Assembly: GCA_937920335.1 (NCBI GenBank)
Contig: CALGUT010000333.1
Location: forward strand, 1-15,772
DNA from: an uncultured Opitutales bacterium
Lineage (GTDB): Bacteria; Verrucomicrobiota; Verrucomicrobiia; Opitutales; UBA2995
Reading direction: 5' to 3'
Length of the DNA: 15,772 bases
Made by a program: the position numbers and the translations under genes. Position 1 is the stretch's first letter; each line of letters starts with the position of its first letter. Below are positions 1-8,367 of this stretch, in pieces. Under the pieces are notes generated by a model, which saw nothing but the letters and a program-made list of their open reading frames with translations, searched no databases and was not told the DNA's origin.

Positions 1-3000
1 GAGTTTCTTTTTCAGAAACCAGTTCCGATTTCGTATTTTGTAGAGAGGTTTTTAGATCATCAAGCTCAAGACGGCTATCTTCTATTCCCGCGAGTTCAGA
101 CTCACGGTTGTTGATTGATTCCTGCCGTGCATTTAGTTCCTCAAGCTGGGCCTCAAACTCCTGGGCCTTTGCTTCGTTGGCTAATCGATGGGCCTCTTCC
201 TGTTTCGCAATTAAAGCCTCTTTTTCCTGTAGTTCTTGTGCTGACTCTTCTCGGACCTGCTCCCACTCGCGTTCCTTTTGCTCTAACTCACTCTGTTTGT
301 GTTGAAGCGTCTCCTCGAATTCGGCCCTCTGTTGTTCGATTTGGAGCTTCTGTTCTTCAATATCGTTTTTCGCGGTTGCTAACTCGGTATCCCATTTAGC
401 TTTCTCTGAAGATAGGTTTTCAAGTTTTGATGCTAGCTCAGCTTGCGCTTGTTCCAGTGCGTTCTTTTGATCGCTGAGTTCTATTTGACCTTCCTCCATT
501 CCGGAAAGTTCGGCTTCTCTTTGAGAGAGGGAAGACTGACGAGCTTCAAGCTCGGCAAATTTTGAATTAAGCTCAGCTTGTTGATCGCCAATTGTTGCCT
601 GTCTGTCTGCTAGTTCACCCTCAGTTGCATGAACTTTCTCCAAGAGCGCCTGTTCCTTGTTGTCGAGTTGAGTTTTGCGGTTCTGAAGTTCGGATTGAAA
701 TTCGTTCTTTTGGGCTTCAAGAGATTCTCGTTCTGTTTGGACCGCTGATTTTGTTTCCTCTAATTCTTTCTGCTGGGCTTCAAGAGACGTGCGTTCAGCG
801 GAGAGTTTTTCCATTTCCTCCAGCAGCTTCGATTCTTGTTCGTCCAGTGAACCGAGTTGGGTAATCCCTTGGTCGAGTTCATTTTGACGTTGGTCAAGTT
901 TTACCTGACGTTCGTTGAGCTCAGCTTTGGAATGCTCGATTTCAGCGAGTTTTTGTTGGTATTCTTCTTCGTACTGTTTCTGAGAGTCTTCGAGCGACTG
1001 CTCACGTTCTAGCAGGGTGGTTTGAAAATTTTCTAAGTCGTTGTGCCGCTCAGTGAGCTTGGATTCTTTTTCTGAAATTTCAGTTTCCAGAGCCTCTCTC
1101 TCCTGAAGGAGTTTACCGAGTTCTTGATCCAGCTCGGATTCCTTTTCAGCAAGTGCGTTTCTTGTTTTTTCTACGATGGCATCGTGTTCAGACCTCTCTT
1201 GCTCAAACTTTCGGGTCTGTTCTTCAAGTTCGGCTTCTAGAGCCGATTTCTTTTGATTGAGCGCTTCCGTTTCCGCTGCAAGATTTGCTTTCGCTTGTTC
1301 GAGTACGGTTTCGCGTTCCGCGAGATCTAGTGCTTGGTGATCTTTAACTGAGTCTAGTTCTTGCGCTTTTGCATCGAGAACCTCTTTTTGAGCTTCAACT
1401 TCCTGTTTGAGTACAGACAGCTCCTGTTCTCTTGTTTGAAGCTGTTCCTTTATCGCTGAGATCTCTTGTTCTTGAGCCGCTTGGGCATCCTCTTTGGATT
1501 TTTCGAGTTCTTCTTGGTTCAGTTGAAATAGTTCGCGTTCTTCCTGGAATCTTTTTTCTGAGTCCTCCAATTCTCGGAGACGAGATTGGATCAAATTTTC
1601 TTTTTCTTCAAATGACTTGTTTTGTTCTTCGAGGCTTGCATCGAATGATTGTTTTTCTCCCTCCAGCTGTTGGCGGGTGATATCCAATTCAAGTGTTAGT
1701 TCTTCACGTTGGGTATCCAGTTCAGCCCTTAGAGTTTGAATTTCTGCTTCTTTGGATTCCAAAATTGCTTGTTGAGCCTGCAGCTGTTCCTTCTCCTGTG
1801 CGATGGCTTCTGCCTGGAGCTGGAGTGACTCCATTTCGCCGTTTGCGGCGTCAATTTGCTCAGTTCTGTTTTCAAGGAGTGCGGTTTGACTCTCAAGTTC
1901 GTTCTTTTCCTGAGCCAATGTTTCTTTTTCAGAATTGAGGGAAGCTTCGCGCTCCTGTAGCTCGTTCCTCAGATCATCCAGCTTTGACAGCTCTGCTTTG
2001 AGTTCACCTTTTTGTTCGTCGAGCTTTGCTTTTTGCTGCTGAAGAATAATCTTTTGGTTATTCTCAACTTGCTCCCAGGTGATCTTGTCTGCTTCTAAGG
2101 CTTCTTGGTCTTTTTCGAGTTTCTTCCTCAATACAGTAAGTTCAGATTTCTGGTCCTCGGCTTTTTGATCCTGATCGTGTTGGTCATTGAGCTGTGAGGC
2201 ACTCTCGGTCTGTTGTTCTTGAGAGGCTCTAAATTTCTCTTCGTTTGATTTGAGTTCCGAACGAAGCAGTTCGAGCTCAACTTCTTGTTCTTCGATTGCC
2301 TTGTTCTTTCTTTCGAGATCTTGCTTTAGTCGGTTCGATTCTTCGATGAATGCTGTGTCGTCTAGGGTTCCTTTATCTTTGAGAGATTGGATTTGTTTTT
2401 CTAAAATTTCCTTCTGTTGCTCGATTTCTTTTTCTTTTTCTAAAACTGATGCCCTCTCTTCGGCGATCTCTCCCATGCGGTTCGCGCTCTCCTCTTCGAG
2501 CTTTTCCTTCAGATGGCCAGAATCTTCCTCCAGTTTTAGTACTCTGGCTTTTAGCGCATTTTTTTTCTCCAGCCAGTTGGCTTCCTCTTTGGATAAAGTA
2601 TCTTCTTTTTCCTCAAGTTGTCTTTTTAGGTCACTGATGACTTGCTTGAGTTGTTTCTCGCTACCTCCACCTTCGCCTGTTTCTTCGCTTGGAGCGGTTA
2701 CCGGACCCTTCATCCGGTCTGGTGGCATAACTTGAGATTTCGTGGTGGTTGGCCGCCCGTTTCCTTCCAGACTGAACTTGCCCATCAACAGAGATGACAC
2801 TTCATGTAAATCCTGATCAGAGAATTTGGGCTTCGCGATTTCCTCTTCAGGGCATAGCGTCTTTACGACGGCGTCGAGGAAATCGCTGGGTTCGAATGGA
2901 GGAATGAAGAGATCTTTAACTTTGAGGCGAAGTGCTTCGATGACCTGATCCATTTCGAGGTCGCTGGATATCACCATGACCGGTAGCCAGGGTTGCTCCT

Positions 3001-3208
3001 CTTTGATGGCTTTGACGAAACCGAAACCTCCATCGTCCTGACCTTGGTAGTCAGAAACAATCAGATCGAACTCTTCATGCTTTGATACCGCTAATGCTTC
3101 TTGAGGCTTTGCAAATGAGGCTACGAAGAAGCCCGCATCAACTAAAAGGAGGGATAGCGCACGTCGTTCGCGGGCGTCTTTCCGAAGAAGCATTATTTTT
3201 TTATTCAC
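1..3208 (-). CDS. Degenerate receiver domain fused to giant coiled coil (C terminus outside window)
   Basis: The frame is open from codon 3208 to the window edge; I checked it at several points (near 2550, 2100, 1800, 1200, 600 and 1-50) and it stays in register. Numbering from GTG 3208, residues 3-118 fit a response-regulator receiver: beta strand KKIMLL, acceptor Asp53 in FDLIVSDYQG, Ser81 in VMVIS, and FIPPF at 101-105. The usual Asp-Asp metal pair is Arg9-Lys10 and the conserved Lys is Pro103, so normal phosphorylation looks unlikely. A Pro/Gly-rich linker leads at about residue 170 into nearly continuous Glu/Gln/Leu/Lys coiled coil of 880 or more residues. The GTG start gives a typical receiver N terminus (MNKKIMLL). 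ATG 3193 would cut the first strand; in-frame ATG 3319, with AGG nine bases upstream, would add 37 residues. No membrane segment is seen. Likely a cytoplasmic scaffold or filament protein; partner and function unknown. Confidence 0.85.
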   Translation of the reverse strand, partial: MNKKIMLLRKDARERRALSLLLVDAGFFVASFAKPQEALAVSKHEEFDLIVSDYQGQDDGGFGFVKAIKEEQPWLPVMVISSDLEMDQVIEALRLKVKDLFIPPFEPSDFLDAVVKTLCPEEEIAKPKFSDQDLHEVSSLLMGKFSLEGNGRPTTTKSQVMPPDRMKGPVTAPSEETGEGGGSEKQLKQVISDLKRQLEEKEDTLSKEEANWLEKKNALKARVLKLEEDSGHLKEKLEEESANRMGEIAEERASVLEKEKEIEQQKEILEKQIQSLKDKGTLDDTAFIEESNRLKQDLERKNKAIEEQEVELELLRSELKSNEEKFRASQEQQTESASQLNDQHDQDQKAEDQKSELTVLRKKLEKDQEALEADKITWEQVENNQKIILQQQKAKLDEQKGELKAELSKLDDLRNELQEREASLNSEKETLAQEKNELESQTALLENRTEQIDAANGEMESLQLQAEAIAQEKEQLQAQQAILESKEAEIQTLRAELDTQREELTLELDITRQQLEGEKQSFDASLEEQNKSFEEKENLIQSRLRELEDSEKRFQEERELFQLNQEELEKSKEDAQAAQEQEISAIKEQLQTREQELSVLKQEVEAQKEVLDAKAQELDSVKDHQALDLAERETVLEQAKANLAAETEALNQKKSALEAELEEQTRKFEQERSEHDAIVEKTRNALAEKESELDQELGKLLQEREALETEISEKESKLTERHNDLENFQTTLLEREQSLEDSQKQYEEEYQQKLAEIEHSKAELNERQVKLDQRQNELDQGITQLGSLDEQESKLLEEMEKLSAERTSLEAQQKELEETKSAVQTERESLEAQKNEFQSELQNRKTQLDNKEQALLEKVHATEGELADRQATIGDQQAELNSKFAELEARQSSLSQREAELSGMEEGQIELSDQKNALEQAQAELASKLENLSSEKAKWDTELATAKNDIEEQKLQIEQQRAEFEETLQHKQSELEQKEREWEQVREESAQELQEKEALIAKQEEAHRLANEAKAQEFEAQLEELNARQESINNRESELAGIEDSRLELDDLKTSLQNTKSELVSEKET
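711..798. repeat. In-frame 63-bp repeat in coiled coil
   Basis: The 14-mer TGGGCTTCAAGAGA occurs at 711-724 and again at 774-787, exactly 63 bases apart, and the following bases are partly alike. 63 bases are 21 codons, or three heptads, so a 21-residue unit (ER.SLEAQ..E) is repeated in the encoded protein. It suggests that the coiled coil grew, at least locally, by internal duplication. Confidence 0.55.
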
Positions 3209-3522
3209 AGCAGCAATTGAGACTAAAATGTAGGAATGAAACAGGCTAGACAGCTCCCTACCGAAACGGGCGCGATTAGCGGTAAGAAAGGTTAAAGCAC
3301 GAATCGCTTTAGCTGTCATGTGAGGGGACCTGAATTTACCCTGCTTTTACAGAAACCCGATACCCATTCCTGTTTTTAGCAGAATTTATAAAACTGCTAG
3401 TAAGTACTGCTAAATTCCAGCCGCATAGGTAGATCGAAAAAACTCGATTGATACGTTTGCAGTCTCCGTGGATAGCCTGAGTCCTGTTGCTCGAAACGCG
3501 CGGAAGTATGAGTTTCTAGTTC
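3209..3522. promoter_or_regulatory. Intergenic leader with three TAGCAG sites
   Basis: This is the gap between the two minus-strand coiled-coil genes. It holds a perfect 8-bp inverted repeat, TTTAGCAG (3375-3382) and CTGCTAAA (3407-3414), with a further CTGCTA at 3394-3399, so the hexamer TAGCAG occurs three times within 40 bp. On the minus strand an AT-rich TTTATAAAT lies between the arms and could be a -10-like element. This looks like an operator for the receiver/coiled-coil gene, but the regulator is unknown. If the long gene really starts at ATG 3319, about a third of this gap is coding. No other gene is seen. Confidence 0.4.
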
Positions 3523-4941
3523 TTAATCCTCAGTGATCGAAATGAAGGTCTTCGCCAGTTTTCGGATTTTGGCATCCTTGGCGATCATTTTGGATTTTTG
3601 GTGTTCGAGACTCTGCCGCGATAAAGCCAAACGGGTCTTTCTTGTGTATAATTTTCTGGTCTTTAATCGAAGTGAACGAATCTTCTTTGAAACAGAGGAC
3701 TGTTTCGCATTTATTGATCTTCCGGCCTTAGATAGGCGGTGAGTGAGTTCATTTAAAAGGTGTTCCTTTTGCTGAAGCACTCTTTCATTTTCCAAAATGG
3801 TTGTCTCTCGTTCATCTAAGGCGGTTTCTTTGGCTTTAGTTTGTTTGGCAAAATCTGCGTTCATTTGCTCTAAAGAATCCCATTCTTCGACCAGTCTTTC
3901 CTGATCTTGTTCGAGAATGCCCTTTTGGGCGGCCAAGTCTTCGAACCCGGCGTCTAATTCAACTCGGATTGCGGTCATTTCTATCTCAAATTTTTCTTCT
4001 AGCTTCTTTTGTCTATCGACCGCTTCTTGATACTCAGTTTGCTTTTTAGAGAGTTCTTCCTGCTCAAGCTCTTGAAAGTCTTTCAGCTCCGATAGACTGA
4101 ATTGCTGATCGGCTAAAGATGTCTCGAGATCACGGAGTGCCTCTTCTTTTTTCTTCGCTTTGAAATTCTTTTGTTCGATTTTAGATAGTGCCTCTTCTTT
4201 TTGATGAGCGAACTCCGATACAGCCGTCTGGAAGTCCTTTTCTAAGGCTCTCAATTCATCCAATGAACTTTGCAGTAGGTTGGCCTTTGAATCTAGCTCC
4301 CGAGCTTGTTCTTCCAGGTGCCGGACTTGTTCCTCCCGTTTAGTCAAAAGGTCTTCTTTTTGCTTTTGAAATTCTTCCTGTGCTAGCAGGCTTTTGCTCC
4401 TGGACGCTGCCTCGTTTGCCTCCCGTGAGCGTTTCTGTTCCTGTTGCGCTTGAGCAGTTTTTAGTTGTTCCAGATCAAATTGCTTTTGCTTTTCCCAGCT
4501 TTCTTTTTCGCCCTCATAGTGGGTTTCTCTGCGATCCAGTTCTTTGGTCTTATCTTGTAGTGCCTCCTCGCGCTGTTTCAGGGTTTCCTTGTCTGTTTGG
4601 ATCTGAGAGTCGTAATCCTTCTTTTGTGTTTCGAAAGATTGAATTGAGGCGTCTAGTTCTGCTTTCGCTTTGGTTATCTCATCTTGTTTTTGATTCAGGA
4701 GATTCTGAGATTGTGAGATAAGTACCCTTTCCACCTCCAGATCCTCTTTTTGTGCGGCTAGGCGAGCGGCTTCCTTCTGAAGCAATGCGATCCTGTCTTC
4801 CTCAATGATCCGTTCTTCTTTGAGTTTTTGGAGTTCAGAACGGTTGCGGGCAATTATTTGAGGATCGTTGGGCATTTGGAATGAAGTTACGGTTGTTACT
4901 ACCTCTTCATCAGGGTTGCTAACAACAAAAAAGGTGAACAA
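3523..4941 (-). CDS. Coiled-coil protein with basic C-terminal tail
   Basis: 472 residues from a TTG codon at 4941; in-frame ATG 4875 (MPNDPQII) would give 450. The only hint for the TTG is GGAA about seven bases upstream, so the start is unsettled. Residues of about 32-403 are rich in Glu, Gln, Lys and Leu with heptad character and almost no Pro or Gly: a long parallel-type coiled coil. Residues 404-472 change sharply: about 21 Lys/Arg against 4 acidic residues, a surface suited to binding nucleic acid, phospholipid or another polyanion. No signal peptide or membrane helix. It lies upstream of and in line with the larger coiled-coil gene (gap 314 bp) and divergent from the actin-fold/PEGA gene (gap 94 bp). 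Family not recognised beyond coiled coil, so similarity searches will return low-complexity matches to SMC or myosin-like proteins that do not imply function. Confidence 0.85.
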   Translation of the reverse strand: MFTFFVVSNPDEEVVTTVTSFQMPNDPQIIARNRSELQKLKEERIIEEDRIALLQKEAARLAAQKEDLEVERVLISQSQNLLNQKQDEITKAKAELDASIQSFETQKKDYDSQIQTDKETLKQREEALQDKTKELDRRETHYEGEKESWEKQKQFDLEQLKTAQAQQEQKRSREANEAASRSKSLLAQEEFQKQKEDLLTKREEQVRHLEEQARELDSKANLLQSSLDELRALEKDFQTAVSEFAHQKEEALSKIEQKNFKAKKKEEALRDLETSLADQQFSLSELKDFQELEQEELSKKQTEYQEAVDRQKKLEEKFEIEMTAIRVELDAGFEDLAAQKGILEQDQERLVEEWDSLEQMNADFAKQTKAKETALDERETTILENERVLQQKEHLLNELTHRLSKAGRSINAKQSSVSKKIRSLRLKTRKLYTRKTRLALSRQSLEHQKSKMIAKDAKIRKLAKTFISITED

Positions 4942-5035
4942 ATTCGGTTCCGACGGTTAAATTACTTGCGAGATGGGTCTTGTGAGTTTTCATATAGCTC
5001 CGACTGAAAGCTTACTCAAAAATCATTTTTTATAG

Positions 5036-6883
5036 ATGAACAGTCTCCCTGATCCATCTTTCGTTCTTCAACTAAGCGAATCATACATTAAAGTCGCCAA
5101 AGTGGTCGGAGGTGAGAAGCCATGTCTGGTTTCGAAACGGGAGATTTCTTCAGCCGAATTGGCAACTCAGCCGAATCCGATAATTCAGATTGCTGGGCTG
5201 GAGGCGTCCAGACCTATTCAAGTGTTCGCTACGCTTTCATTGGGTGAGTCAACTTACAGGAGCCATTCGTTTAAACAGATAGGCTTTTCTACGTTGAATG
5301 ACTTTATTCATAATCAGTCTGCCAAAGATCTTCATGGGTTTGAAGTGGGTGTATTCGATAAATCAAGTGGATTGCCTGCTCCAACTGCTTGTCCCACACC
5401 AATGGAACTTGTTTTTTGTGGTTTCAACTCAAACGCAATTCCTGAGTTGTCTGATGCGTTCCCCAATTTGGATGTAGCTCCAGTTTCTATAACCTTGGCG
5501 GCTTTAGATCAGTTTCGCCTTCTGAAGTCTCAATGCAATGAAGGAGATTCAGTCCTGCTAGTCGAGATCGGAAATGAGCACATGCACCTATTCCTGGTTG
5601 ATATGAATGGGCTTGTAGGAATATTGAATGTGGATTGCGGCCGTCAGAATCTTTATGAAGCAATGGCTGAAGTGCTTCATCTTCACTATATCGGATCTGC
5701 TATTAAGCTTTTCACGAGGTCCGGTTTCGATTCTTCAGAACTCGCTCCAAAATTGGGCGGCCTTTTCGGAGAGGCGATAGTGAATGCTATGAATGAAGCA
5801 GGTTGGGCACCGTCATCAATCTATATTTCTGGGCTGTTGGATGCGCAGTTATGGTTTTCTGATGCCGTACTTAAAGTGGTTCAAATCGATGCCTTTAAGC
5901 TAGACTATGAACGGTTGCCATTTGGGGTCGATGAATCAGATGGCCCCATTCTTGCCTCAGACTTGGAATTGATAGCAAAGGTCTATACTTCTTTGACGTC
6001 AGACGAAGACTATTCATGGCAAAACGACTACCTTGAAAGTCTAAATAAATCACCGTCTATTCCGCGACGTAAGGTTTCTGGTTCCAATCCACCGTTTCCG
6101 ACTGCTCACTCAGAAGCTGTGTCTGAACCATTCGTAATTCCTCAGAGTATCCCGGATGAAGCTTCTCATTATGAACCTGAACGATCTGCGGCGACCTATG
6201 CGACTTTAGAAGAGGTAACTACTCCGCCTCCTGAAAGCGTTCCTGTTAGTTCTGGCGAGGTTCCAGAAGCCTCTAAACCGCTGGAAGCTTCAACTGGCGA
6301 AAGAGGGGTTGCCGCTATCCCTGGGCACTTGTTGAATGATATCGAAGAATACGAAGGTGAATTTGAAGATAGCGATGACTATGGAGGGGGAGTTGGTAGG
6401 TCTTTCCTGAAGGTTGGGCTGCTTATCCTGAGTGTTGCGATAGTATCAGTCTTAGTGATCGTGGTTTTCTTTCCCAAGGCATCAGAAAAATATCTTGGGA
6501 TACGACCACCTCATACCAATTTTGAAGACTTGGCTCCTACCAGAAATGAAAGTCCCTACGGGGCTGGGGTTAATGACAGTGGTTCTCCTAGGAGTGTCGA
6601 ACCGACAGAATCGGAAGTTGCTTCAGGTTTGGAGAATTTGAGAAGCGAGCGTGCAACCGCATCTTTTGGGGGATTGTTTTTGCCGACAAATCCGAGTGGA
6701 GCTACGGTCGTAATTGGTGATATGGAACCGATAATAAGTCCGGTAAAGCTACCGAACCTTGCGCCTGGAACCTATGAAGTGTCTATCAGTAAAAACGGTT
6801 ATGAGACCAAGATGATTACGGTGGTTATTAAACCAAGGGAAGTTCTGAAGACTGACAGCGTAAACCTGACTCGGTTACCCTAG
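5036..6883 (+). CDS. PilM/GspL-like actin-fold protein with TM and PEGA domain
   Basis: 615 residues from ATG. Residues ~8-320 resemble the PilM/GspL branch of the actin-like ATPase fold: a first strand pair at FVLQLSESYIKVAKV, a second core at 173-201 (VLLVEIGNEHMHLFLVDMNG then a NVDCG turn), and a third at 262-290 (IYISGLLDAQ). The glycine-rich nucleotide loops are weaker than in true PilM, so ATP binding is uncertain. Residues ~335-455 are a Pro/Ser/Glu-rich linker ending in an acidic stretch (DIEEYEGEFEDSDD). A single membrane helix spans ~457-479. A PEGA domain follows at ~545-613 (PSGATVVIGD, then LAPGTYEVSISKNGYE). No signal peptide precedes the actin-fold part, so topology is probably cytoplasmic N domain and periplasmic PEGA, as in GspL-type proteins. 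No pilM, pilN or secretin genes are nearby. Probably an envelope assembly or anchoring protein; exact role unknown. Confidence 0.82.
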   Translation: MNSLPDPSFVLQLSESYIKVAKVVGGEKPCLVSKREISSAELATQPNPIIQIAGLEASRPIQVFATLSLGESTYRSHSFKQIGFSTLNDFIHNQSAKDLHGFEVGVFDKSSGLPAPTACPTPMELVFCGFNSNAIPELSDAFPNLDVAPVSITLAALDQFRLLKSQCNEGDSVLLVEIGNEHMHLFLVDMNGLVGILNVDCGRQNLYEAMAEVLHLHYIGSAIKLFTRSGFDSSELAPKLGGLFGEAIVNAMNEAGWAPSSIYISGLLDAQLWFSDAVLKVVQIDAFKLDYERLPFGVDESDGPILASDLELIAKVYTSLTSDEDYSWQNDYLESLNKSPSIPRRKVSGSNPPFPTAHSEAVSEPFVIPQSIPDEASHYEPERSAATYATLEEVTTPPPESVPVSSGEVPEASKPLEASTGERGVAAIPGHLLNDIEEYEGEFEDSDDYGGGVGRSFLKVGLLILSVAIVSVLVIVVFFPKASEKYLGIRPPHTNFEDLAPTRNESPYGAGVNDSGSPRSVEPTESEVASGLENLRSERATASFGGLFLPTNPSGATVVIGDMEPIISPVKLPNLAPGTYEVSISKNGYETKMITVVIKPREVLKTDSVNLTRLP

Positions 6884-7710
6884 CGCCCTTTGAGTATTGT
6901 TTCGAGGGATACATCAATCGGAATGCCGTTTTTGAAGTAACTGATATGCTCGAAGCCAATATCGTCTAAGAGTTTGAAGGCTTGTGTAAAATACTGCCCC
7001 ACTTGTTTCGGGTTGTGGGAATCTGAGCCAATCGTAAGTCTTACGCCGAGCTTTTGAGCCCAACCCAGAATGATTGGGTCTGGATGGATTTTGTATACCC
7101 CTTTTGTCAGGCCACTCGTATTCACCTCCATGTGAACGTCATGCTTTACTAAGGTTCTCAAGAAGTTGCTGATGGTCGCTTCGTGGTCTTCGGGTTCAAA
7201 TGAATCGATGGTCCCGTAAATACGAATAACATCCGGGTGGGACATGCTATTGTAGAGCCCGCTCGCAGCCCCTTCAGCGAGTGCTGAAAAATAGGCATCT
7301 ATTTTGTCCTGATCGGTGTTGTGGTTTTGTTCGGATAACCACCTTCTGAATATCGGGAGTTGGTGGTGCAGGGATCCTAGGATGAAGTCAAACTGCTCTG
7401 TTGCGAGAACCGCTTTCATGGACTCAAGCTTCTCGGCGTTGGGAAATACTTCTGCTTCGATTCCGAATAGAACCTCGACTCCTCGAGATTCGCCATAGAT
7501 TTGGGCCCGTTCGATTAATGACTTATAGGTGGGGAATTGCCTTATATTCATCCTGATTCCATCCTGAAGAAACCCGGATCCTTCTATCGGGATATGGCAG
7601 GTGAAAGTAATTAGATTGATTCCATTTGATACGGCCTGATCGATATAATCTTCCGGTGTTCCTCTTGCATGTCCGCAAAGGAAAGTATGCATGTGGCAAT
7701 CGAATTTCAT
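6880..7710 (-). CDS. PHP-family histidinol-phosphatase-like enzyme
   Basis: 276 residues, the usual size of PHP-type histidinol-phosphatase (HisK/HisJ), which removes phosphate from L-histidinol phosphate in histidine synthesis. The expected metal-binding residues are visible: His6-x-His8 (DCHMHT), His14, Glu85/Glu87 (GIEAEV), His115-His116 (GSLHHQ), His158 (MSHPD) and Asp230-x-His232 (GSDSH). The segment after Gly51 (IRMNIRQFPTYKSLIERA) matches the HisK-type spacing between metal motifs. It starts nine bases after pdxH stops and is the last gene of a cupin-pdxH-PHP operon. Its stop shares CTAG with the convergent gene. No other his genes are present in the window, so another phosphoester substrate remains possible; the fold is secure, the substrate less so. 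Confidence 0.8.
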   Translation of the reverse strand: MKFDCHMHTFLCGHARGTPEDYIDQAVSNGINLITFTCHIPIEGSGFLQDGIRMNIRQFPTYKSLIERAQIYGESRGVEVLFGIEAEVFPNAEKLESMKAVLATEQFDFILGSLHHQLPIFRRWLSEQNHNTDQDKIDAYFSALAEGAASGLYNSMSHPDVIRIYGTIDSFEPEDHEATISNFLRTLVKHDVHMEVNTSGLTKGVYKIHPDPIILGWAQKLGVRLTIGSDSHNPKQVGQYFTQAFKLLDDIGFEHISYFKNGIPIDVSLETILKGR

Positions 7711-7719
7711 CCGAGGTGG

Positions 7720-8367
7720 CTAAGGAGATTTTCTGGCGAGCGTCCATTCGCCTTCGTTTGTTCTTTCGTAGCTCAACCGGTCGTGGAGTCGGTTTGCGCG
7801 GCCTTGCCAGAATTCAATTTTTTGTGGGACTATTCGAAAGCCACCCCAAAATCCCGGTAGCGGGATTTGGCCACTGGCAAATTTGTCTTTGATTTCCTGT
7901 AATTTACCCTCAAGCACGGACCTCGAAGAAACGATGTCGCTTTGCTGGGATACCCAGGCTCCTAATTGGCTGCCGCGCGGTCTTGAAAGGAAGTATTTTA
8001 GAGATCTGGCGGTGGATACTTTTTCTGCAGTTCCGTGTATGATCAGCTGTCTTTCTAATGCTAACCAAGGGAAAAGCAGTGCAACTTTGGGATTTTCCCG
8101 AATCTGCTTTGCCTTGGCACTCTCGTAATTGGTGTAAAACACGAATCCGCGCTCGTCATATTCCTTTAACAGGACCGTTCTAATACTAGGTTCTCCGTCT
8201 TTCGAAACGGTGGATAGACTCATCGCATTCGGTTCAACCAAACCCGCCTCGAATGCTTGTTTGAACCAGACCTCGAACTGTCTGAAAGGATTTGGGTGGA
8301 GCTGTGCTCTGGTAATACCGCTCTTTGTGTATTCCTGCCTCAGGCTACTTATGTCAATTTTGCTCAC
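7720..8367 (-). CDS. pdxH: Pyridoxamine/pyridoxine 5'-phosphate oxidase
   Basis: 215 residues, full length. FMN-dependent oxidase making pyridoxal 5'-phosphate from PNP or PMP in the cytoplasm. Family hallmarks: N-terminal LRQEYTKSGI, HPNPFRQFEVW substrate-region motif (24-34), FMN-binding RTVLLK (63-68) and YTNYESAKAKQI (78-89), PGFWGGFRI (171-179), and the active-site RLHDR at 193-197 holding the catalytic Arg and His. The C terminus reads WTLARKSP where most family members end in a RL-x-P pattern, a small deviation. The start lies 14 bases inside the end of the cupin gene, so the two are probably translationally coupled. Confidence 0.96.
   Translation of the reverse strand: MSKIDISSLRQEYTKSGITRAQLHPNPFRQFEVWFKQAFEAGLVEPNAMSLSTVSKDGEPSIRTVLLKEYDERGFVFYTNYESAKAKQIRENPKVALLFPWLALERQLIIHGTAEKVSTARSLKYFLSRPRGSQLGAWVSQQSDIVSSRSVLEGKLQEIKDKFASGQIPLPGFWGGFRIVPQKIEFWQGRANRLHDRLSYERTNEGEWTLARKSP

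Noticed and set aside
2250..2735. Plus-strand open frame encoding a Ser/Phe-rich protein
   Set aside because: It is the antisense shadow of the Glu/Lys-rich coiled coil; Glu and Lys codons read as Phe, Ser and Leu on the other strand.
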